A DNA stretch of 64,000 nt from Vibrio sp. NTOU-M3 (GTDB taxonomy: Bacteria > Pseudomonadota > Gammaproteobacteria > Enterobacterales > Vibrionaceae), in NCBI RefSeq assembly GCF_040869035.1, contig NZ_CP162101.1:930001-994000 (forward strand), written 5' to 3'. Below the pieces are notes generated by a model. The model saw nothing but the letters and a program-made list of their open reading frames with translations. It searched no databases and was not told where the DNA came from. Below, one piece after another: positions 9,901 through 17,534 of this stretch. The stretch's first letter is position 1; each line of letters begins with the position of its first letter. A program made the translations under genes and the position numbers.

Positions 9901-12900
9901 TGATAGAACTTTTCTTTTTGATCGCACTGATGTCCGTAAAGTAAAAACAGGAACTTCTGGTTCGTTAAACTCTTCAATTACCGCTTCCAACCGACTGACG
10001 CTAAATGTAGCAAATAAAGTCAACAACTCTACGATGAAGGGTAACGCCACTTCAGTGAAGCCAACAGGAACGGCTCAAAACGTTGTGAATACACAAGGTG
10101 TACAGGTAAATGTGCCCACGATCGACACGTTGGTGACAAACGGAGTTTCTTTTCCTGAATTTACCATTCCAGAAAACCCAAACGGCCTTTTCATTTTTTC
10201 TCCTGATCCTGAGGGAAGTTATCTTATTGAAACCAACCCTGCGCTTACGAACATGGGAGAGTTTCTGGGATCTGATTATTTCATGGGACAGGTCGGTTTC
10301 AATCCAGAACAAAATATAAAGTTCTTGGGGGATGCATTTTACGATACTCGAATTATTACCCAAGCCATTTTTGAACAAACAGGACAACAGTACCTTAATG
10401 CAAGTGTCGGCAGTTCGTTAGAACAAATGCAACAGCTGATGGATGCAGCAGCGAAGCAGAAACAGGATCTGAACTTGCAAGCGGGTGTTTCACTTACTGC
10501 TGAGCAAGTAGCTAGTTTAAATCAAGATATCATTTGGTATGAACGCATTGAAGTCAATGGGCAAAGTGTATTGGCACCGAAGCTATATCTGGCGCAAGCC
10601 ACAAAAGAGAATTTAGCTGATGGTGCGCTTATTGCGGCAACTGATATAGACATTAATGCTGGAGAGTTCGCAAATACAGGGGGGGTAAGCTCTGAGAATA
10701 GTCTTAGCATTCATAGCCAGACTGGTTTGAGTAATACAGGAGGAGAAATATCCAGTGGTGGTGCTCTCAAGCTGCACGCGGAAGAGGACATTGTAAACCT
10801 CAGTGGAGAGATTAAAGGTAAGGATGTGCTCCTTGCAAGTCGAACTGGTAGCGTGATCAACAAGACTGACGTTGAACAAACCACTTCAAGTATCAACGGT
10901 AACTTCCAAACCTTTACCGATATTGGTAAGCAAGCCGTGATTGCATCAACAGGGTCACTGAATATTTTGGCAGGGCAAGATATTGTAAACAGTGCGGCGA
11001 GTACTGAGTCAGCGGGAGATGCTGTATTATCTGCGAGTGGTAGTATCGAAATAACATCTGTAGAAAATACACAAGCCTATGATGTGAGTTATCACGGCGG
11101 TCGAGAAGCAAAAAGTTCGACAACGAATTTGGCTTCCAACCTGTCGTCCGGTGGGAGTACGACTCTTACTGCAGGCAGTAACATTGCGATTCAAGGGAGT
11201 CATGTTGCGGCTAACGATGATCTTAGTCTTACGGCTGGTGGTGATATATCGGTTGTAGCCGCACAAAATCATCGCTCCGATCTAAACAAAGGTCGAAATC
11301 GAGAAGAAATTAATCGAGTGACAGATCACCAAAGCTCGTCCCTAACAGGTCAAAATGTTGCGATTGATTCAGGGAGTTCAATTATCCTTTCCGGTAGTAA
11401 TGTGGCAGCTACCGAAGCAGTAAATCTTGTTGCGAAAGAAGACGTCAACATTCTTGCCGTCAATGACAGTGTTTACCAGTACGATGAAACCACCAAAAAG
11501 AAATCCTTTGGTCGCAGTAAAACCATCATCAATGAAAGCCTAAAAGAGACCGTTGTCGGTAGCAGCATTCAGGCTGGTGGAAATATCGACATTACTGCAC
11601 AAAAACATGCTTCTGTTGCAACGGCGGGGGGCAATAGTGATATTGCGCTCATCGGGTCAAGCCTCGATGCTGGTGGCAGCGTCAACCTCACTGCGGATGG
11701 TGACATCACACTTGCGGCACAAAGCTACAAAGAATTTGAGCGTCACGAAACCATTAAAAAAGGCTTTGCAGGTTTAAGTGGTAGCCACAAAGGCAGTGTT
11801 GATGATGCCACCTTACTCAACAGCAGCTATTTGATTAATTCTGGTGATACGCATTTAACCTCTGGCAATAATATTGGTGTGATTGCCAGTGAAATAGTGT
11901 CAGATGGCAATGTTAACCTTGAAGCTCTTGATGAAGTTTTGATCGCCGCGGGGGATGTACTTAAGCAAAGCCAAGAGTGGGATGAGAAAACCAAATTCCT
12001 AAGTGGTGGCAACCTCTTTGAACTTGAGAAAAAACGTCAAGGTGAAGAAACCGTCACCGCCCAATCGAGTGTGGTGCAATCAGGCGGCAACTTAACCGTT
12101 GATGCAGGTTCCATCAAAGTGGTTGGTTCCAACTTAGCGGCAGAGAGCAATGTTGAACTCAGTGCAGATACCGGCAGTGTAGAGATCTTAGCTGCGAAAG
12201 AAACCACCAAGACGTTTGAGAGTGAAGAAAAACTCGCAATCAGCATGGGTGATGGTTTCAATGGCGTGAGCGTTGAAGATGGGCAGCTCAAGGTTTCTCT
12301 GGGTGAGGCGACCTACGATAAAGTTGAGCAACAAACAGAAGCATTGAATCACAAAGGCAGTGTGGTGACGGCAGGGAATAACCTGTCTGTCGATGCTGAA
12401 GCTGATATTTTGGTTGAAGGCTCAGCATTAATTGCTGATCAAGATGCAGACCAAAGTGGTGATCTAAGTCTGGCTGCAAAAGATAGTATTACTGTCAAAG
12501 AAGCAGAAGATACCTATAATCTAAAACGCGATGAAGTCCACGGAAAAGCTGAAGCAAGTCTTGTTGTTCAACATCAGGCAGTAGAAGTTGCGAAAGCTGC
12601 GATGGCGTTGAAAGAAGCCACCAAAAAGCTGAAACAGGCCAAAAAAGAGTACGAACAGTACAAAGACAGTGTTGACTCTTTGGAACAAACGCTTGCAACT
12701 CTGGAGCAGGAATACAAAGAGCAAAAACCAGGCGTACTCTACGAAGATGTAGAAGAATTGCGTGACTTACTATCCGATGTTAAAAGTGACGAGGCTTGGT
12801 ATATCACCGGTATTACACTGGCTGCAACGGATGTCACCTCCAAATCAACATTATTGGTGCAGCAAACGGCAGCTGCTGCTCAAAGTACGGGGACGTATGG

Positions 12901-15127
12901 CTTTAATGCAGGCCTGCATTTAGATATTGAAGCCAGTAAAACAGGCACATCGAGTCAACAAACCACGTCAGTGGCACCAAGCCTAGCAGGGCAAAATATA
13001 ACGATAAAAGCAGGTGGTAAAGAGAGCGACAAAGCGACCATTCAAGGCTCATTGGTACAAGCGCAGGATAGCCTTTCAATTGAAGCGAATGAAGTCAACA
13101 TTCTTGCTTCAGTCGATACCCAAAGCGATAAAACACAAACAGAGTCAGGTACGATAAGCGCCTCGATGACGGTGTATGGCGCTTCTTCTGGTGTTAATAT
13201 GAATGCCAGTCTAAATCGAAGTGAAAGCAAATCATCTTCAACCACCCACAATAATAGCCAGTTAAGCGGTAACAAAATATCGATAACATCAAACCAAGAT
13301 ACCAACATCAAAGGTGCGAATGTTGATGCGGAAAATGAGCTGAATGTCACCGTTGGTGGCGATCTTAATATCGCGTCGGTGCAAGACAGGCACTCATCCA
13401 GCAATAAAGGCATGGGCATCAGTGGTGGCATCTCAATGTCTGGCGGTGGCGTGTCGGATGGAAAAGGAGCGGCTCCTAAAGGTTTTGCTCAAGATGTCAC
13501 TAATATGGGAGATGTTACGGGTGCCAATGGTGGTTTCAATGTCTCCAATGGCCGGACCAGTAGTAAAGAAACGGTTCTTACCACTTTGACATCTGGCGGT
13601 AATGCAAATATCAGCGTTGCAAATAACACCGATATTAAAGGTGCCTTGGTCGCAACAGTCGATGAAAACGGCAAAGATCTCGGCAACCTTAATCTAACCA
13701 CCGATACGTTGACGTACGCTGACCTGACGAATAGCCGTTATGAGCAAAATCAGAATACTGGTATCAACAGTAGTGTTGGCGTGCAAAATGGTGACATCAG
13801 CGCTACGAGCAACTCAACCAGCATTCAGCACAGCAATAGCTCTGGATACAGCAAAGGAAAAACCTTGGCGACCTTGGGTGAAGGTAATTTAACCATCAAT
13901 AACCAAGAAGACAGCCATGATCTGACAGCACTCAATCGCGATACCGAAAACACAGAAAAAGATCTGTTTGATGTCGACCGTCAGCAAGGAAATATCGATG
14001 TAACGTTGGATCATCGATTGTTGAGTGAGGAGGGGAGGAATCAGATTGGTAAAGAGATGGATGAGTTTGGAAATAACATACAAAAAACCGCTCAGAATGT
14101 TCCTGCAGCTGAAGGTGGAAATGTTGTTGAGAATGCAATAGGTGAGTTACTTAATAAGCTGAGCTTTTATACTGGAGGAATATTACCTAGTGACGAAACG
14201 AATGGAGGCATAGTTGCCCAAATTCCAGTGTTGTTAGGCGACACTGACGTACAAAACAAAGTACTTCAGGTAGGTACTGCTGATATGTTGAATAAAGATC
14301 AACTAGACAACTATATTCCTATTGAAGAGAGTGATTTTTACATAAAAGCGTCGGAAGAGACTCAGAGTAAACTGAAGGGAATGAATCTGTTGATCAGTAA
14401 AACCCCGGTTAAAGTGACCGAAGGCACATCAACCTTCCAGAATGGCACCAATGGTATGATGAATAGCGAGGGAGATGCAATTAAGAATGTTCTTAGCCAG
14501 ACCCACAACTACGATGAGGATAGTGCCGGTTATGGTAGTGTGTTGCTTAACGTTAATTACAACCCAACACATGGTTTCTTAGGGGACGGTATAGAATCTG
14601 CAGTAGATAAAATGGGCGGAACCACAGGGATGGCCAAACAGACAGGTGAATTTATCCGTGATACAACAACAGCGCAAGGTAGCGATGGTTCCAATTTCGC
14701 CAACCATTCACAGGGTAATCTGCTTAACAAGAGTGGCCTTGAGTATATTACAAGCAAAGGTAGCTATGAGCAGGGAGGATTTAAAGACCCTGATTACTTT
14801 GATAATGGTTTGAACGATAAAGGAATTCCAACCTTTGCAGGTTATGGATCACCTGTAAATACCGAGGACATGAAGCAAGTGGTCGAAGATACAAAGTTTG
14901 ATTTTAAAGGGAATTTTACCAATGAAGGTGACTTTGTTGGAGAAGTGCTTGGAAAGAACGTCGGAGATGATGGTAACAGAGGAAATACGGTGTTAACGAC
15001 TATAAAAGATGCAGTAAACATGGATACATATATAAATGCATCTGAGTTATTTTCTGATGAATCACCTCACAGTAACTACAATTGTGGCGACTTATCTACA
15101 GCGGTATGTGGAGCAAAACAACCATGA
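6971..15127 (+). CDS. TpsA: giant filamentous-haemagglutinin/CdiA-like exoprotein with C-terminal hydrolase-like domain
   Basis: This protein of about 2,718 residues is secreted by the upstream TpsB. I prefer the ATG at 6971, which has AAGG nine bases upstream; an ATG at 6953 is also in frame. A signal peptide ends at PVLA (27). The TPS domain follows with the family motif TNPYGITCNGCGF (about 140). Then comes a very long beta-helical stem of degenerate repeats (SGGNIDITAQ-type), interrupted by a charged helical insert at about residues 1856-1941 (KEATKKLKQAKKEYEQYK). A VENA tetrapeptide, close to the CdiA 'VENN' boundary motif, occurs at about 2386. The last 330 residues hold a candidate Ser/Asp/His triad: NHSQGN (Ser2580), GDFVGE (Asp2654) and SPHSNY (His2700). 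This suggests an alpha/beta-hydrolase, lipase or esterase effector tip. The stop overlaps the lipoprotein start (ATGA). Secretion route is firm; toxin activity is inferred. Confidence 0.9.
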   Translation: MRDTTSTWQRYVVYLVCGLINVQPVLANVVVNNGHSNTSTTVAGNGVEVVNIATPNGQGLSHNQYEVFNVDPSGLILNNSTAQLAQSELGGLLQNNPNLNGVAASTILNEVTGANQSLLQGYTEVFGQSANVILTNPYGITCNGCGFINTPRVTLSTGTPEFEQGELTGFDVTQGTVSIEGLGLDATRQTYFDIISRAAEINANIHANDLTIVTGKNDVKYQTNQVTEKVNSTDENKPTLAIDSSSLGGMYAGRIALIATEDGVGVNVGNLVSSQGNIEISADGKITLKDVNSHESLLANSTQDVSLSGQQAANHTINVEANSISVSDAIVGASKDVTLAATNAISLNKSQVVSGINKQGQTQTGATATLTASRVEVNHSDLVSHDKLNINAEQVALNENGNVIGQDVVVANTKNIANQGELAATNTLSVTGSDLVITGAGDIKASDASITATNVTLNSQIQAENLDVGAEQHIKVTDQATLSSSNNLQLKGDSIDQSGSLNANNDLSILAANVTTSGNTQANNITVTSDYIEHTGTLAALDSIQLNHQQTNLSGDVLANNQIAVNTESLTISGHVKAGESSTLNAAQNLILTGTGEVESGKNLALKAQNLTNDGVLSAGTQLDLESGSLIHSGTLNSAGNMSISSSTVALNSDIASANDLSLTTTANVTNNHQIQAGNNLTLTAQHWTNNSTLSAGEQLNMSLVGSLNNKSSAVISAYTTNIAADSVSNQGRLQALDTLNLTVASLLNRGALVSAKNSNVTATGTINNQGLFYAGNDANLFSSTLFNNSDILVNNDLKIAKNNANQRSTSVTNSSGTIESLNGDIEIYTDTLMNKRTTVEVESNYSFDKRSQFGAVFDATNTKYEPYHYIEEESGSNSDDHNNWTKVYLVITGAKKFSVQVMNESMSLKRSSSVSRLIAKGNMSIEANNLQNTASQIAANNINISANKLENKGYDFETYETYYDYELGEVIGSGYSDRTFLFDRTDVRKVKTGTSGSLNSSITASNRLTLNVANKVNNSTMKGNATSVKPTGTAQNVVNTQGVQVNVPTIDTLVTNGVSFPEFTIPENPNGLFIFSPDPEGSYLIETNPALTNMGEFLGSDYFMGQVGFNPEQNIKFLGDAFYDTRIITQAIFEQTGQQYLNASVGSSLEQMQQLMDAAAKQKQDLNLQAGVSLTAEQVASLNQDIIWYERIEVNGQSVLAPKLYLAQATKENLADGALIAATDIDINAGEFANTGGVSSENSLSIHSQTGLSNTGGEISSGGALKLHAEEDIVNLSGEIKGKDVLLASRTGSVINKTDVEQTTSSINGNFQTFTDIGKQAVIASTGSLNILAGQDIVNSAASTESAGDAVLSASGSIEITSVENTQAYDVSYHGGREAKSSTTNLASNLSSGGSTTLTAGSNIAIQGSHVAANDDLSLTAGGDISVVAAQNHRSDLNKGRNREEINRVTDHQSSSLTGQNVAIDSGSSIILSGSNVAATEAVNLVAKEDVNILAVNDSVYQYDETTKKKSFGRSKTIINESLKETVVGSSIQAGGNIDITAQKHASVATAGGNSDIALIGSSLDAGGSVNLTADGDITLAAQSYKEFERHETIKKGFAGLSGSHKGSVDDATLLNSSYLINSGDTHLTSGNNIGVIASEIVSDGNVNLEALDEVLIAAGDVLKQSQEWDEKTKFLSGGNLFELEKKRQGEETVTAQSSVVQSGGNLTVDAGSIKVVGSNLAAESNVELSADTGSVEILAAKETTKTFESEEKLAISMGDGFNGVSVEDGQLKVSLGEATYDKVEQQTEALNHKGSVVTAGNNLSVDAEADILVEGSALIADQDADQSGDLSLAAKDSITVKEAEDTYNLKRDEVHGKAEASLVVQHQAVEVAKAAMALKEATKKLKQAKKEYEQYKDSVDSLEQTLATLEQEYKEQKPGVLYEDVEELRDLLSDVKSDEAWYITGITLAATDVTSKSTLLVQQTAAAAQSTGTYGFNAGLHLDIEASKTGTSSQQTTSVAPSLAGQNITIKAGGKESDKATIQGSLVQAQDSLSIEANEVNILASVDTQSDKTQTESGTISASMTVYGASSGVNMNASLNRSESKSSSTTHNNSQLSGNKISITSNQDTNIKGANVDAENELNVTVGGDLNIASVQDRHSSSNKGMGISGGISMSGGGVSDGKGAAPKGFAQDVTNMGDVTGANGGFNVSNGRTSSKETVLTTLTSGGNANISVANNTDIKGALVATVDENGKDLGNLNLTTDTLTYADLTNSRYEQNQNTGINSSVGVQNGDISATSNSTSIQHSNSSGYSKGKTLATLGEGNLTINNQEDSHDLTALNRDTENTEKDLFDVDRQQGNIDVTLDHRLLSEEGRNQIGKEMDEFGNNIQKTAQNVPAAEGGNVVENAIGELLNKLSFYTGGILPSDETNGGIVAQIPVLLGDTDVQNKVLQVGTADMLNKDQLDNYIPIEESDFYIKASEETQSKLKGMNLLISKTPVKVTEGTSTFQNGTNGMMNSEGDAIKNVLSQTHNYDEDSAGYGSVLLNVNYNPTHGFLGDGIESAVDKMGGTTGMAKQTGEFIRDTTTAQGSDGSNFANHSQGNLLNKSGLEYITSKGSYEQGGFKDPDYFDNGLNDKGIPTFAGYGSPVNTEDMKQVVEDTKFDFKGNFTNEGDFVGEVLGKNVGDDGNRGNTVLTTIKDAVNMDTYINASELFSDESPHSNYNCGDLSTAVCGAKQP

Positions 15128-15891
15128 AAAAATTAATCAACGTAACAGTTTTTCTTTTGACAGTTATCTTTGTTTCAGGTTGCTCCGGAGGAAAATATTT
15201 TTACTTAACTGATGCTGATGTTATCGAAAATCCTTATATCGCCTTTAACCCACCAAAACAAGATTGGTATCTATACGGCGATAAGAATTGGACTATTTTA
15301 CATGAAGGGACAAGCAGCGAAGATGCAGCAATACAGTGGATAGGATTGTCAAATGCTAACCCAAGCATTATGACCCTGAGAATTAGCACTGATAATTATA
15401 TCTCTTCAGAAGATGACTACTATTTAAATAGTGATTTTGATGAAAATTATGGGCGTTATTTTACGGAACCTGATTTTTTGAAGACGAACAGAATTCAGGG
15501 TATTACATTCGAAGAGATATGGACTACTTATATCAAAGGTTTACATTGCAGCGCTGGTTCGTATTTACAAGGTATCGGAGGCAGCTATGCACCCACCGGA
15601 AGTAAAACGACAAGTATAAAATGTGGCTATTATGATAAGACTATCAGTGAGAATGATGGAATGCGAATGCTATCTATTAGGTATACAATCAATTTTTATG
15701 CGAGTACTAGTGATGAACAAAAAATCGAAAATGAACATTACCTGAAAAATGCCGTTAATCAGATTGTTCAGAGTATCCAAATAAAAAATCTTGATGTAGA
15801 GCGTATGGAAGCGGAAGGATTAATGTTCTATGGTAATCAATTTGAACTAACACCGAAAGACTCGTTTATCTGGCATAAAGATGATAACTAG
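15124..15891 (+). CDS. Lipoprotein coupled to TpsA; candidate immunity protein
   Basis: This is a 255-residue protein. The ATG at 15124 overlaps the TpsA stop in an ATGA arrangement, so translation is probably coupled; an upstream in-frame start at 15082 would destroy the signal peptide. The N-terminus MKKLINVTVFLLTVIFVSGC is a type II signal peptide with lipobox VSGC, so the mature protein is lipid-anchored at Cys19. The residue after Cys is Ser, which would favour the outer membrane by the usual +2 rule. The rest has two further cysteines (LHCSAG, IKCGYY) and no motif I recognise. Position directly behind a polymorphic-toxin-like C-terminus suggests an immunity role in the periplasm, as for lipoprotein antagonists of type VI lipases. 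That role is inference; it could instead be an accessory surface lipoprotein. Confidence 0.8.
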   Translation: MKKLINVTVFLLTVIFVSGCSGGKYFYLTDADVIENPYIAFNPPKQDWYLYGDKNWTILHEGTSSEDAAIQWIGLSNANPSIMTLRISTDNYISSEDDYYLNSDFDENYGRYFTEPDFLKTNRIQGITFEEIWTTYIKGLHCSAGSYLQGIGGSYAPTGSKTTSIKCGYYDKTISENDGMRMLSIRYTINFYASTSDEQKIENEHYLKNAVNQIVQSIQIKNLDVERMEAEGLMFYGNQFELTPKDSFIWHKDDN

Positions 15892-15917
15892 TTAAAAAGA
15901 ACAAAAAGAGAACCAAC

Positions 15918-15978
15918 GGGGTCAGGTCTTGCCTTTTGTTTTTTAATGAAGATGTTCTAGCTTGTTAGCTAGAACATC
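15918..15978. repeat. REP/RAYT-like remnant plus 12-bp perfect hairpin
   Basis: The 16-mer GGGGTCAGGTCTTGCC (15918-15933) is a sequence I associate with the flanks of IS200-like REP-associated transposase genes in Vibrio and relatives; this is from memory and unverified. Eighteen bases later lies a perfect inverted repeat, GATGTTCTAGCT / AGCTAGAACATC (15951-15962 and 15967-15978), with a 4-base loop and no T tract. No transposase is present. It may be a solo mobile repeat or a terminator lacking a U run. Confidence 0.4.
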
Positions 15979-16086
15979 ATGAATGAAGTAAGTGAGAGTA
16001 TAGTTCTACGAGAACTCTTGTAGTGCTATTTACTGGCCAATTTAGGCTACTGTAAAACAACCTATCCAAGCTTCTTATGAGTTAGC

Positions 16087-16136
16087 CGTATAGTGGCAAA
16101 GACAAACATTCTCCTGATTCCGTTTGCCACTATACG
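16087..16136. repeat. 14-bp perfect inverted repeat downstream of the LysR gene
   Basis: CGTATAGTGGCAAA (16087-16100) and TTTGCCACTATACG (16123-16136) are exact reverse complements separated by 22 bases. The repeat lies 14 bases past the stop of the minus-strand LysR gene and has no T tract in either direction. It could be a 3' stabilising hairpin, a protein-binding site or the ends of a small element. Confidence 0.5.
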
Positions 16137-16149
16137 CAGTTCTTGATGA

Positions 16150-17040
16150 CTAGAGATCCACGGGTAAACGCTTTTTTAATAACTCGATAAATGAACGAAC
16201 CTTAAGCGGAATATAGCGGTTTTGTGGGTACACAACACTAAAAGGGATGTTGTCGGCCTGATACTCACTTAATACTTGGATTAAGGCTCCTTGTTTTAAA
16301 TGCTCTTTGACCATCCATATGGGGAGTGGTGTGATGCCCACCCCCTCCAATGCGGATTGCATGTTACATAATCCACTATTACTGCTGACTGAACCTGAGA
16401 CAGAAACGGTTTGAACCTCTCCATCCTTTTGAAAGCTCCAGACATTATGCTTTTTAAACAGAGAGTATACGATGCAGTTATGGTGAGTAAGTTGCTTTGG
16501 TGTCTTCGGTATACCATGTCTTTCTAGGTATTGTGGGGAAGCCACCATGAGCATAGGATTGTCGAACAGCTTCTGGGCGATGAGTGAAGAGTCCTCTAAT
16601 CGGCTTGCTCGAATGGCAAGATCTATCCCCTCGCTGACCAAATCAATATGCTTATCAACGTAATTTACCTCGACTTTAATGTCTGGGTACTGCTCGGTAA
16701 ATTCTTTTATTATGGGTGTTAATAAGAAGTAACCTAAGGGGACAGGTGCTGTGATGCGCAGTATGCCTTTCGGAGTAGAAAGCTCCATTCGTGCATTTGC
16801 TTCAGCTTCATCGAGTTCGGATAGAATAAACAGGCATTTTTCATAATAACTCTCTCCAATTTGAGTTAATGAACTTTCTCTACTGCTTCGGGTTAAGAGT
16901 TTTACCCCCAGTTTGTCTTCAAGTGCTGCTACTTTTTTACTGATGGTTGCTTGGGTCGTTTGTTGCTCTCGTGCCACAGCAGAAAAGCTTTTGGTTTGTA
17001 CGACTCTAACAAATGCGCGCATTGCTGCTATTTGATCCAT
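16150..17040 (-). CDS. LysR-family transcriptional regulator (divergent from MBL gene)
   Basis: This 296-residue regulator has an N-terminal winged helix-turn-helix (FSAVAREQQTTQATISKKVAALE, about residues 19-41). A periplasmic-binding-protein-like effector domain follows, including the common LAIRAS and SPQYL segments. I use the ATG at 17040, which has AGGAGAGG a few bases upstream, rather than a TTG at 17055. It is transcribed away from the MBL-fold gene at 17535. LysR proteins commonly control such a divergent neighbour and themselves, so the MBL and VOC genes are the likely targets. The inducer is unknown. Confidence 0.93.
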   Translation of the reverse strand: MDQIAAMRAFVRVVQTKSFSAVAREQQTTQATISKKVAALEDKLGVKLLTRSSRESSLTQIGESYYEKCLFILSELDEAEANARMELSTPKGILRITAPVPLGYFLLTPIIKEFTEQYPDIKVEVNYVDKHIDLVSEGIDLAIRASRLEDSSLIAQKLFDNPMLMVASPQYLERHGIPKTPKQLTHHNCIVYSLFKKHNVWSFQKDGEVQTVSVSGSVSSNSGLCNMQSALEGVGITPLPIWMVKEHLKQGALIQVLSEYQADNIPFSVVYPQNRYIPLKVRSFIELLKKRLPVDL

Positions 17041-17534
17041 TGCCTCTCCTGTCAATACTAAGTGAACTTGTCGTTTTATTTCTAATACATCGACTTAGCA
17101 TTTAATGAAAATTCATTAGTTATGGGTAATGTTTAAGTTTAGGTTTGCCGGTATTATTATTTTAATTAATGGTGAAATAAGAGAACGTTATTTTGTTATT
17201 TATAATATTGATTTTATTGCCGATATAATCAAATAGCAATAAAAGGTGCTCGTAATGTAATTTAATGAATTCTAATTTTATTAAATTGAATATTTATTTG
17301 GTAATGTTCAATGGATTGTGTTGCATATATTCTAATCCGGAATAGTAACTATGCAAAATGATCGTCTTATCATCACTATTATTTATATATAAGGTGTTTA
17401 AGCAAATTTTGTTTAAAAATAACGTATTTAACATAGTTGATGATGAACTCTATATGAATTGTTATCGATTGTTTTATAAGGTTTTTTGAATAAAATATAT
17501 TGTGATAACAATAAATATAAGGAGTGGTTTAAGT
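17041..17534. other. 494-bp AT-rich divergent regulatory region
   Basis: This region lies between the divergent LysR and MBL-fold genes. It is very AT-rich and has no open frame with a ribosome site. It should contain both promoters and the LysR binding sites, but with so many A/T runs I cannot single out a T-N11-A operator with confidence. Confidence 0.4.

Noticed and set aside
12495..12724. Antisense leucine/phenylalanine-rich frames looking like membrane peptides
   Set aside because: They are the complement of the charged Lys/Gln/Glu coiled-coil segment of TpsA, which naturally reads as hydrophobic in antisense.
14126..14137. Exact CdiA 'VENN' boundary motif in TpsA
   Set aside because: The tetrapeptide is VENA, not VENN, so it is mentioned only as a possible boundary and not as a defining CDI motif.
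6971..15127. Numerous antisense frames of 60-130 codons under tpsA
   Set aside because: They follow the repeat-rich coding strand, have no ribosome sites and no protein features; they are shadows of the long gene.
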